Positions 8,419-20,000 of a stretch of 45,445 nucleotides of DNA are shown one piece after another. The notes beneath the pieces are model-generated. The model was given only the letters and a program-made list of their open reading frames with translations. It was not told the DNA's origin and searched no databases. Made by a program: the position numbers and the translations under genes. The DNA comes from Barthelona sp. PAP020 (Eukaryota > Metamonada: BaSk clade): assembly GCA_040182905.1 (NCBI GenBank), contig JARQWU010000058.1, positions 1 through 45,445 on the forward strand, given 5' to 3'. Positions within the stretch are counted from its first letter, which is position 1, and each line of letters starts with the position of its first letter.

Positions 8419-11400
8419 ATGTCTGAATCGAATATTATTGAGCAATTAGAATCAAACAGTAACAATTTTTTATTTTTCGAAAATTACTAATTATTTCCAG
8501 GTTTAAAAGCTAAATTAGAAGGTATTACTACTTTAAAGGACCAAATATTGGAAGGGAATTGTTCTCCTCATATGCAAGATAAATTGATGGAACTTTCTTC
8601 AGATTTAATTCGTTCTAACAATTTTAAAGTTATTGAAAACACCTTATCTTGTTTATCATTGTTAATAGAATATATGGCGGATGATTTTCTTGAACATCAT
8701 TCACACAGACTGCAAGCGTTGATTCGTACGTCTGTTTGCAAAACATTTCAAAACAGAAAGGAATCTGTTAGAGATGAAGCGAAAAATTTGATTATTAATT
8801 ATATTTCTGAAGTTGGAGCCAGTTCTCCTGTTATTCCTGATGTCATGCAGCAATTAAAAAGTAACTCTGAGCACGCACTTGAAAGCGTTGCTAGTTTTTT
8901 TGGAGATTTGGTGGAGATTGAAGAATATAAAACTTTTGGCATTGATTTTCACGAATTATTTGAGCTTCTGGTTAAAAATTTGACTCATAGATCTGCTAAA
9001 GTACGTAATGTATCAATAGCTACATTAGCTAGTTATTATAATGATGGATACCGTGAGATTTTTAAAATTTGTGAACAAAACAAAATAAGAGATACCATAT
9101 TAGATCAACTAAGAGAACAATGTCCAACATCTCCAAAACCAGCGTCAAAAAAACCAAAACCATCATTCAATGTTGCAAGTGGTAAAACATCACCAAAAGG
9201 AAAGTTGCATCATGATTTTAGTCATACTAGTATTGCTAGCGTTGGTGCTAATGAAGTAATAGATCATATGCATGATATAAAACCGAAAGATATGCCTCTT
9301 GCCAAGGTTGGTCGATTTTTTGACAAATGCATCGATGTTTTGGGGGATAGAAAGGCTCAATGGTCAGATAGAGTGGATTATTTGAAGGATATTGTGAATA
9401 TTGCTGCCGCTTATGTTGATACAGAAGAGGAAGAGGCATTTATTGATTTACTAGAAGATCTTTGTAAACAATGTATGAGAGAGGTATTATTGGAACTAAG
9501 GTCTGCAGTTTCAAGAGAAGGATGTACTTGTTTATCGTGTCTTGGTATTTTGTACAAACAAAAGTTTGAAAAATGTGCCAAAATTGTTGTTCCTTTTTTA
9601 TTAAAGATCGTTGTTGTTACAAAACAAGTCATTTCGTACTCTGCTGATTGTTGTTTAAAATCTCTAATAAATAATTGTTATTGTTTGAGATCTCTTCCTG
9701 ATTTTCTAAGAACGAATGTTCGAAATAATGCTTTAAAATCAAAAGTGAGTTTCTATGTGTTTATGATTTGTCAAAATGTGAGACGTTTTGAAACTGTTCC
9801 TCATTATTTTGCAAAGAATATTGATGCAATTTTCGAAGCCACAGAACATTATTTAGGGGATGCCGGATCGGAAATACGTGTAAATGCTCGTCGTATTGTC
9901 TGGTCTTTATCAGTTTTTTATCCTGAACGGGTTAATGAATTGGTTAGCAAGTTGGACCATTCTCAGATTAAATTAATTGAAGAATTGGATCACAGTGATC
10001 TTGAAGGAATTGCATTTGAAATTCCTGAGAATAGACCTATTCCCATGATTGAAGATGATATTATTTATTCTGAACCTAAAAGCAATCATCAACGTTCATT
10101 AATCACACCAAATAGTAAGATTGGCACTAGAAGGAGTAATATTCGAGAAGAGGAATCGACACATCATGCTCATTCGCACATGTCCAGTAATGAAGCAAGT
10201 ATCGAATCTGATGATACTTTAGAACCTATTGTCACAGTTGAAAGGGCAAAAAGAAAGTCAGTTGAACATCCAACAATAGCAAGGAAAGACAGGAATGAGT
10301 CTGATTCCAAAAGTAAACCTCCAATGGCTGATGTTAAGAGCAAAGGAAGTGATGGAAATTTCCTTTTGACCTGTCGTAATGTTAAAAATTTATCAGATTG
10401 GTCAAACAAAGTTGACGCTCTGCATGAACTGAAGGAATTATATGAAGAAAATCCCAATTATATGAAACATAATTCTAAGCATGATTTCAAGAAAATATTT
10501 GTGGACCCTATTATGGAAGCTTTTTGTGATTCTAAAATTCGTGTTGTTGAAGCTTCAGTCCCATTGATTGTTTTATCTATTGAACAATATTCTAATCTAT
10601 GGAGTCATTTTATTAGTGATATTTTGGTGCAATGTTTTAAACTTTTGAGTGAAAAAAATCAGAGCATTCGAGAAAATGTATACAAGTTATTACATTCATT
10701 GACTGAGGTTTATTATCCAAAAGTTATAATCAGCAATTTATTGTCAATATTAGAAACACCACAACGTCGAGTTAAAGTTGCTTGTTTGGAATACATGTGT
10801 CACATTTTAAATTTTGAGGAATATTTAGATTTTTTTAACACTGTGAATATGGCAAAAGAATTGTTAAAGAGAGTGACACAATGTCTAAACGATAAACATT
10901 CTGATGTAAAGCAAGCATCTGTGTATTTAGTTGCTTTTTTGTATTCAAAGATACCTGAAATTTTGTTAAAGACAATAAAAGCATTACCTCCTCGAGTTCA
11001 AACTGTTATTGTCAATGAAATGTCTCATAGTATTCCTTCTTTGGAAAATGATTTGAATGAATCTTTTAAAAATGAACCTACTGAAAGTAAATCAAGGCGT
11101 ATAAGTAAAAGCAACATTAACACTAATTTAATGAATGAGTTCATATCTAGTGATATTGAATCTGAAGAGATGTCTGAAGAGTTTTCTACTGAAATTACTA
11201 TCCCTTCCATATTATCACAATTGACAGATTCCTCCTTAAGTGATCAAGCCAAATTCGATTTAATGCTTGAATTACTGAAGATAATTCAAACTATATCTAA
11301 TTCCAAATCCAATCCCGATTTTGATACATATTTGGGGCAAATGTTAGTTTTATTGTTAGATCTAGATGCAAAAAATCAAATAATGCTACCACTATTTATT

Positions 11401-11922
11401 TTATATGAGCTTGTTGAAAATCATTATAAATCAGTGCATAATTTTGCTGATATTATTTTCAGCAAAGTTTTAACTGTTGTTGAATCGAAAGATCCAGAAA
11501 CAGTGTTGATTGCAAAAGATTTATCAAAAACTTTATTGTTAAAACGTTCTTTTGAAGAAAATCTTAACTCTTTGATTCCATTATTACTTGATCATACCCA
11601 AGAAAGCAATTCTAAAGAATCTTTAGATGAAAATACTGTTCTAAGTTTGAATTTATTGTTTTCATGTTTTGAAAACATTTTTAATCCTTCTAATAGTACA
11701 GATAAAGGAATTTTAGATATACATGAACGTTCATTAGAAGTCATTATTGAGACTTACATTCAACATAAAAATACAGATGTACGCAAAATTGTTGTCTATT
11801 TGGCTGCAAAACTGGTAGTTTTACTATCAAACAATCAGGGTTATCAAGTATTTATTAAGAATTTACCTGATATTTCCCAAAAAATGATTGCTTATTTTGT
11901 TAAAGAAAAGTTTACTCAATAA
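8419..11922 (+). CDS. CLASP: CLASP/TOG-domain microtubule-associated protein (two exons)
   Basis: Exon 1 is 8419-8458 (MSESNIIEQLESN plus one base) and exon 2 is 8501-11922, joined by a 42-nt intron; the product is 1153 residues. Without the splice the frame lacks an ATG before a TTG at 8548, and the first TOG helix is truncated. Regions in order: a TOG-like HEAT array (about 1-215); a second array with the CLASP N-terminal domain pattern (about 280-515, AKVGRFFDKCIDVLGDRKAQW...); a Ser/Lys-rich disordered linker (about 530-630); a third TOG array (about 634-860, with DWSNKVDALHELKELYEENP); a short Ser-rich linker; and a C-terminal helical domain (about 913-1153). This is the CLASP layout of TOG1-TOG2-linker-TOG3-C-domain. 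CLASPs bind tubulin and stabilise microtubules at plus ends, kinetochores or the cortex. I found no clear SxIP EB-binding motif in the linkers. Family assignment is firm; the cellular role is inferred. Confidence 0.85.
8459..8500 (+). other. 42-nt spliceosomal intron in CLASP
   Basis: GTAACA donor, TTACTAAT branch site and TTTCCAG acceptor, phase 1. It restores an ATG start and a complete first TOG domain. Unspliced, the ATG frame stops within the intron at TAA. Confidence 0.85.
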
Positions 11923-13071
11923 TATGTGCTTAGAATTAGAAAGAATATTGTCTATTCTGTCTATTCTACCTGTTTTTTTTTTTCTTTAATTTTGTGGAGA
12001 TGAATTTTGGTTTTGTTCAAATGAAAGTGGTTTAGATTTTAAAATGTTCTATTTTTTTTTTTTATTTTATTTCCATCGAAGAAACACAGTGCGTAAGAGT
12101 GAATAAGAAAATACAGTGTCTATTTGGTTTAAGGTTTTCGAGACACGATTGATCAATAAAAAAACTGTTTTGTTTTTGCTACACAAAACAAGGAGGAAAA
12201 TTTTTCCCAAATATTCCTGTTTGCCTGTAAAAATTGAATTTCAAAATTTTTGTCTTCTTTTCAAGGCTGGATTCCCAAGAATAAAAACAAAATTATTCCA
12301 CTCATTATTTTTGAAAGATAAATCATTTGAACCCAAACAATTTGTTAGATGAAGGTATTGATAGGTTCAATTTTGAAAACAAAAATCCCAAACTTGTTTT
12401 GAAAGAAAGAAAAATCTGCAAATTTGCAGGTAAACTTGTGGTATCATTTCGTTGGTGGTGAATTAAATGATGAAATGGAAATGTATTAAATTTATAAGTT
12501 GCAGAACCTGAGAAGCAAGGTGAAACATGTAATATTAGTTACAAGTGCAAAATGCAATGTGGAGTTTTACAAGTCTGATGCAATGAATTCTTGGATTGGG
12601 GCTTTACCCACATTGTGGCAACTAACATTGCACAACAAACGAGTTCCATCATGGTTGAGGGCTATTGTTTGAATAACAAAAGATACCTTCACTTTCTGCA
12701 ACTCTTTTAAAACAGATTTTGTTTTGACACTACTTAAGACATGCTGAATGCTTTTTCCTTTGAAAAAGATATTTTCCAATGTGGGTGAACTTTTTATGCT
12801 CGACTTTTATATGAGTCCAAAATCCGACAAAGATGCTTATTCTTAATTAAAAAGTTTAAACAGCAATATTCATCTTATCAAAATAGCAATGTTGCTCATA
12901 AATGAACTAATTTTATTTATTTTTTAATTAAAGGCAATTCAATTTACGAAAGAATTTTTCAATATTGGATGTGAAAATAACAGAATGATATTATCAAATC
13001 AAAAATAAATAAATTAAAGTCTTTATAAATGATTATCAAATCTCAACAATAGAATCTTCACTATTTGTACA
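11923..13071. other. Gene-poor gap with a WD40-like fragment
   Basis: 1149 bp between CLASP (plus) and an acidic protein (minus). Apart from the minus-strand WD40-like fragment at 12492-12806 there is no convincing gene. A plus-strand frame around 12310-12460 reads protein-like for about 40 codons without an identifiable family. T-rich runs at 11971-11982 and 12052-12070 lie just after CLASP and may belong to its 3' end. Confidence 0.35.
12492..12806 (-). pseudogene. WD40-like fragment, possible two-exon remnant
   Basis: A minus-strand open stretch from 12806 to 12567 contains IQTIALNHDGTRLLCNVS, the strand pattern of a WD40 blade, followed by IQEFIASD. It has no ATG start. Near its end a GTAAAA donor, a TAACTAAT branch-like site and a TTCTCAG acceptor outline a 63-nt intron (12508-12570). 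Splicing adds only four codons before TAA at 12492-12494. One or two blades cannot fold into a propeller, so this is probably a remnant or an exon of an undetected gene. It may derive from the WD40 family seen elsewhere in the window, but the match is short. Confidence 0.35.
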
Positions 13072-13893
13072 TTACTGATTCAATAGATTTATTGAATTTG
13101 ACAATTTTTTCAAATTACTTCTCATTTTTACAGTTTGTTCAGAATAAATAACAGTTTCATCATCATTTCTATCCATATTGTTCATATTTAAATATCGAGG
13201 AGAAAGCTGCAAATTAGTTAAATCATCAACAGACATTGAAGGAGGGGGAACAAACAATTTCACGTTTTTTAATAATTGCCATTGTAAAGTTCTTGTCTGA
13301 GTATTCAATGAAGCAAACCTCAAAGATTTAAAATAATCGTTGTCGAATTGTTGACCTTCATTTTCTTCATAATCTTCATCATTATTACTAATATTGGATT
13401 CACTAACAGGGGTATTTGTTTTTGAAAACAGAGGTGAATCAGATATTTTCCTATTTTCAACTAAATTTGCTGTTGTCATCAATAATTCACTGTCTTCTTT
13501 ATTTAAATGATTTTCATCTTCAATATCTTCATCAATGACTGGTATTTCTTCAATAGTAGGTACAGCAACAACTGATTTATTATGTTCCAGAAGTGGCAAA
13601 GACATAGAATGATTTTTGATAACAATAGTTTTTACATTTTCATCATCCTCTTCATTGTCAGTTTCATCCTCTTCATTTTCGGTTTCATTTTCATTTTCTA
13701 TTATTGGATCAACAGGAAACACACCCCAATTATAAAGGTCTTTCAATAGTATTAGGTCTTCTTTGTCAAGTACAGTTAACATATCAATAAACCTTGAATT
13801 TTCAAAATCAGCTTCCTCAATTTCCATTAACTTTTGATTTTTTTTCATATTTTGTTGTTGATTTGTTGGATAAACCCTTGATTTTCTTTTCAT
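13072..13893 (-). CDS. Acidic low-complexity protein of unknown function
   Basis: 273 residues, ATG start, no recognised domain. It has a basic N-terminus (MKRKSRVYP), a short conserved-looking helical stretch at about 33-57 (SRFIDMLTVLDKEDLILLKDLYNWG), a long Glu/Asp/Asn-rich segment (about 62-90), and a more ordered C-terminal third with TRTLQWQLLKNVKLFVPPP. No signal peptide or membrane span is visible. The basic start plus acidic tract is common in nuclear or chromatin-linked proteins, but that is only a guess. The gene is divergent from the dynein gene, with 164 bp between the two start codons. Confidence 0.65.
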   Translation of the reverse strand: MKRKSRVYPTNQQQNMKKNQKLMEIEEADFENSRFIDMLTVLDKEDLILLKDLYNWGVFPVDPIIENENETENEEDETDNEEDDENVKTIVIKNHSMSLPLLEHNKSVVAVPTIEEIPVIDEDIEDENHLNKEDSELLMTTANLVENRKISDSPLFSKTNTPVSESNISNNDEDYEENEGQQFDNDYFKSLRFASLNTQTRTLQWQLLKNVKLFVPPPSMSVDDLTNLQLSPRYLNMNNMDRNDDETVIYSEQTVKMRSNLKKLSNSINLLNQ

Positions 13894-14057
13894 TCTTTAA
13901 ATATATTTGTTTGTATTATGTACTAAATATTTTTCTACTAAATTGGACTAATAAAAACAACTGATTTGCTTTAAAAAACAAAAAAAGATGTTAAAAGAAT
14001 TTTTTTTTAAAGTGTTTATACAGTAAACCTGTATATTTTCAAATCCACTTTTTTATT
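13894..14057. promoter_or_regulatory. Divergent promoter region of dynein heavy chain
   Basis: A 164-bp spacer between two divergent ATGs, so both promoters must share it or overlap neighbouring coding sequence. It contains T-runs around 14000-14010 and the imperfect dyad ACAG-TAAAC-CTGT at 14020-14032. The right part of that dyad is the AAACCTGTAT word also found upstream of SIN3. Confidence 0.4.
14025..14034 (+). promoter_or_regulatory. AAACCTGTAT motif upstream of dynein heavy chain
   Basis: About 24 nt upstream of the dynein ATG, in the same orientation relative to the gene as the SIN3 copy. It is part of a short dyad with ACAG at 14020-14023. Candidate core promoter or leader element, unproven. 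Confidence 0.2.
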
Positions 14058-17000
14058 ATGAATAATGAAGACGAAAATGATTTGAATCAAACGAATGAGT
14101 CAAATGAAATTTTTTATCAATATCTCAAATCCTTTGAAAATTTCTTTGGATCATGTAGTCTGATTATTAATGAGTATATTGACACAATTAATTTGTTTAT
14201 AACATCAGTTAGTGTACCTGTTATTGTTTTATATGTGAAAAATGAAAATAAAATTGCTATTGAACCTTTAATGACTAAAATTGATGATTATCAAATAATT
14301 TTAGCGAAGTTACACACCAATATCGATCTACAAAAACCTATTTCACCACAATTATCTATTTTAACTATAAATGGTGGCGAAATAAATGAAAATTTTCTTG
14401 CATTGATGAAGAATAGTGTTTTACCTATTGTTGATCATAGTTCAAAGAAACATATTCAATCATTTATTGATGAATTGATAGGTGAAAGATTTTTTATAAG
14501 TTTACCTGAAATTAGAATGAATATTGAGAATATTCTTCATGAAACTAAAAAATTTGAGGATTTAGATGACTTAGAAACAACTGATATTGTTTTGAATGCT
14601 GAGAATTTTATTGGAAATTTGCTTGAGGACATAGATTCTTTTTCACAATGGAATAATAATTTGTATTTGTTGGGTGGAAGTGTTAATTTATCAACATTTT
14701 GGGATTTTATGAAAGTTTTAGAAAAAGTTTCAGATAAAATAGGAGATATCAACCTTTTTTATGAGAATGAGATTTTTGTGAAGATTATTGATCTTTTAAA
14801 GGAAAGCGAATCAACCAAATACCTTGAATTTAATCAATTTACTGCATTAACAAAACTTAATCGATCTGTTCAATTGGTCAGGTCATTATTCGAATATTTT
14901 CCGCATAACGGTTCTGTGAAAAGCTTCAAAGAGTTGAATATGAGCCTTAACAGTACATTGAATATTTTGGATGACTTGTATGAAAAAGTTGATGGAGATC
15001 ACAGAAATCTTTTAGCCTTTGGTTCCCTATTATTGTTATTGGAATATAGAAACCAAATAATACTGACTTTAGAGAATGAAATAAAGGAGGAAACAAATCT
15101 TGTTTGCTTTTCTTGTCCAGAGAAAGAAAACAAAATTCCACTAATGTTTAGATTGAAATATGACACTTTAAATAAATATTATAACATTCTTTTAGATGTT
15201 TGTCAACGACCTTTTAATCGAGAATTGAAAATTTTGGACAATATGGAAAAGGTTTTTGAAAAGTTTCGTGATAATGAAAAGTTGTCACGAAAATATATTT
15301 TTCAAAAGTTTAAAGACATTTTTAAACAACCATTGAATCGTATTATTGTTGTAAAAGGATATATTGAAGACATGTTAAGTTATCAAAAATTGTTTAGAAG
15401 AAGTACATTTGAAGATCATCAAGAAGATATTGATAAGGAGATATTAGATTGTTTTTTGCCATTTGAAGATATTGATTTGTATGAATTCGATCTCAAAAAT
15501 CGTCGTCTTTTGGATCGTCGATTTGATGAAAGTGTCAAAAAAGTATTGAAAATAGAAAGAACATTGGCTAGAGGCTTAAAGAAGGAGTTAGATAGTTCAA
15601 GAGGGTTTCAAGAACAGTTGAATGTTTTCCGAAACTATTCAATCATTCTAAAATCGCAAGAAGTCAAGAAAATTATTGATGAGTATCAAACACGATTGAT
15701 TCTTAGTATTGAAAAGAATTTAGAAAAATATTTGGTTGCTTTGAAAGAAACTGGATTAAGCGCTATGAATTATCATTTGTTAAACAATACAATTAGTATA
15801 GATGTATCTCAAAGATTAGGACAATTCATCATGTTTTCTTCTGTAAGACAAATGGTTAGCACAAGAGAAAAAGAAGTTGCAATCATTTTGGGTGACGATT
15901 GGTACAACAATATTCATGTTCAAAAATTAAAAAGAATTTTCGTTGAGTTGAAAAAATTTTCGGATATCAAACAATTAATTGAAAAATATTTTGAAACGGT
16001 AAAGCCTTTTACTTTAGAATTGATTCAACCATTAATTATCATTAAAAAGGAAGATTTGACATTGAGACCGAATTTTTCAAGCATTATAAAAACCATTAGT
16101 TCTGAAATTATAACATTAAGCAGATTAATACCCAATTTCAAGGATGTTTTGAGAAGCAATATCAATATTAACAATGATATTGCAAAGATTGTTAATAATA
16201 TTCGTGTTATTCGTGTTTTGGCAATGTTAACAGAATTCGCTAACGAATTTTTTGAATCAATTAAGAATGATGATCGTTATCTTTTGTTGATGGACAGTAA
16301 ATTGAAAGAATATTATGAGTATCTTTATCAAGCGATTGCCAATAAGCAAAATTGGTTGAATATCAATTATCGAAATGAAGATAAAGTTATTTTATACAAT
16401 TATATCAATGTATTTGTGATATTAATTCAAGAAATGAAAGTATCACAAGAAAAAATTGCAAAAATTTTGAACAACATTGACAGTCTTGTTTCTGATGAAT
16501 TCAATTGTGAAAATGTTTCTTCTATTCAAACTTTAGTTAATGAATTAAGTATTTGTGGATTTGACAACATTGATTATTTTATTTATACATTTAATAGTGC
16601 CTTATTGGAAAAATTCAAAGAGAAATTGGACAATTTCTTAATTGATTATGAAACTGTCAATGTTTTATTAATGTTTGGAAAAGGCTCAAAATATCATGTA
16701 GGAATGAATAAATCCAAATTTGAGATTATAAAAATTTTGAATTCACAATTTAATTTTGAATTTTCAAGGATATTGAACACTCAGTTGTTGAAATCAAATA
16801 TTAGTATGAATAATGAGCAATGCTTCAAGCATTTAACATCAGATATACTCATTTCAAATGCTATAAACAAACATTTCAACAGAATTCAAACTTATGTTTC
16901 GGAATTATCTCATTTTGTTGATGATCTTAATAATTCCATTTCCTTGTGGAATATCGATGTTGATTTGATTGTTCATAAAATTGAGGAAGAACAAATTAAT

Positions 17001-20000
17001 GATTTCTTTGATCAGGCAGAAAAGCAATATGAATGTTTTATAAAACAAGAAAACATTGTGATTGGTCCATTGAAAATTAATTTTGAAAATGTTCAAAATA
17101 ATGTTCAGAAAAAATTTCAAGAGTTCAAGGTAAAAGTGTCAAATCAAATGATTCAACGAAAAATTGGGCCCTCTATGCTAAATTTATGGGATGAATTGAT
17201 TGTTATCAAGCGTGGTCTTGAACAACAATGGTCCCTTAGCAATATGAAGGTTTTATTACATATTTTAACCAATTATCAATCATTTCAAAATAAAAAAGAT
17301 GATATATACCAAAAAATTGATTTTTTCATGCAATTTGAACTTTTGGTTAATGTTGAACCTTCAACTGTTATTGGTGACAGAGCCTACATTGCGGCAAATC
17401 AATTGGACATTGTGGCAAAGCGTTTGGATAAAACATGTGATAATATGAAAAGTATCATTGAAAGGTCATTACAAACACTGCAAAATGAAACCAAAAATGA
17501 AGAACAATTGTTATCAGCTAGGTGTGAGAGTCTTTTCTTAACCTGGAAGGGAATAATGATTGAAAATTCAAATTTTTCCTTTGAAAACCTTCTATCACTT
17601 GATATAGCAAGTTTATTGATAATTTGCAATGATTATATGGAGAAATTTAAAAAAGAACGTGATTTTTTGAGAGATTTTTGTGAAAATGTGCTTTCTGTTG
17701 TTCAATTACGAGTTGGTTCCAATCTTTTGTTGTTATCACAAAAACTACGAAATGAATTGGAAAATATTCAAATGTTTGTTGATTTTTTGAACAGCTTTCA
17801 AGAGATATTTGTTTCAATAAAGGCACAGTTAAATTTAAAAGATTTGGATCATATAAATAATGAAAGTTTTAAAAAGTTTTTTACTGATATTTTTGAAACT
17901 GTCAAGACTTCTGACACTTTTAAAAAATTTCAAAATTTACCTTTTTATGAAATGTTTGTTGATGAATTGAAACAGTTCATCAATAAAGAATTAATTGTTT
18001 TGTATGATTTATTGTCGCCTTTCTTTGAAATTGTTCATTGGGATGTGATAATTGAATACTTCAATAAAACAGAATTATCTCAATTGAAATTGAAAGATAT
18101 CATATTAAATTTAAAGAATCATGAATTCAAAACAATTGTGGCTGAAAGTATTCAAATTGCCAGAGGAGAATATAATTTAAGACAATTTATCAACAAAATG
18201 GATCATAAATGGCAAAAATCTATGCATGTGGAATTAATTTGGTTTAAAGAATCTTCAAAAATAAAAATTTTTAAAAGTTTCTCCAAAATTTTTGTTCAAA
18301 TTTCTGAAGATTTGGAGGCTATTGATTCAATGAAAAATTCCCCTTTCTTTGAAAGATTTAAAAATGATGCGAACTATTTAGAAGATTTATTGATTAACTT
18401 GAGAGAATTATTGGAAAATATAGAGCCATTTCAAAGAATGTTTTTATCATTATACAATATTTTTTCAATTACATCAAATGTTTCTGAAAAATTATTGAAA
18501 GAATCAAAACTTTTTAATAACATTTTGCAAGAACATGTTGAGTTTTTAAAACCATTTGAAATGGGTAAATTTTCTCCAATAAAGTTGTTAAATGTGGAAT
18601 TAGCGGCAAGAAAAGTTTCGAAAAGATTGGAAAATTTAAAAAAGGTTCAAAAGAAATTGTCATTATATTTGGAATCACAACGTAACATTTTCCCACGTTT
18701 CTTTTTTATTGGAGATGATGATTTATTGGAGGTGTTGGCGAATCCAAAGAATCCAAGTGTCATCGCCAAACATTTGAGTAAGTTATATACTGGATTAGAT
18801 GATTTTGTTCTTGATGTTAAATTGAATCAAATCGAAGGAATATCTTCAAAAGAAGGGGAAAAAGTCATGTTTGCAAAAAGTTTAAAGATTGATGATTTTG
18901 AATCAACACCAAAATGGTTGGCTGAAGTGGATTCAATGGTTAAAGATCAGCTAAAACATGAATTGACTTCAATAATGAAAGACAAAAATTTTGACATTTT
19001 TTCCACTAACTTCTATTCACACATTCAACAGAATTGTTATTCATATCAAATAGCGTTGTTATGTGTGTTCATTCAATTTAATAACAGAATTAATGATTGT
19101 TTGGATAAGAATGATGTGTTGTTATCATGTCTCAATCAAGTTGAAAAACAATTGAAATATTTGTCAAATCTTTCACAAACTGCTACCGATGATTTTGAAA
19201 ACAAAGTTCATAATTTTATCACTCATTTTGTATTCTTTCAAGACTTGTTGACTGATTTGTTAAATTCCAAGATTGACACCAGAAATCTTGTTTTCAGTCA
19301 ATATATGAGATTTATTATTGATTCAAATGATAACGAAGTGTACTGTTGTATTGGCAATGGAAGAGTAAAGTATGGTTGGGAATATATTGGTGTTCCAAAA
19401 CGATTGGTAATAACAAAACTGACCAATCGAACCTTTTTTACTTTTGTTGCCGCATTATCACAAAATCTTGGATGTTCTCCACATGGTCCTGCTGGTACAG
19501 GAAAAACAGAAACTATTAAGGAGTTGGCAAAATTTGTGGGAAAATTCTGTGTCAGCTTTAATGTTTCTGAAAGTTTTAAAGCTTCATCAATGAAACGTAT
19601 TTTTATGGGTATGTGTTATTGTGATGGATGGACCTGTTTTGATGAATTTAATCGATTAGATTTAAGCACAATGAGTATTATATCACAAGAAATTATTCGA
19701 ATTCACACTGCAATTACGAATCATTATTCAACAATTACAATTGAAGATAACGTTGTTCCAGTTAGTGAAGAAATAGGTATTTTCATCACTATGAATTTGG
19801 GATACAAAGGCAGACGTGAATTACCAGACAATTTGAAAGCATTATTCAGACCTATTGCAATGACTGTTCCTGATAGCGAGAAAATTGTTCAAATTTTGTT
19901 ATCCATTCAAGGTTTTAATCACAGTGTGAAATTGGCACCAAAATTGACCTGCATGTTTGAATTGATGGCTGTGATGTTTAAAAAGATGTCACATTATGAT

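Noticed and set aside
12116-12352. Plus-strand open frame of 78 codons
   Set aside because: No ATG start, composition like AT-rich intergenic DNA, and no recognisable pattern.
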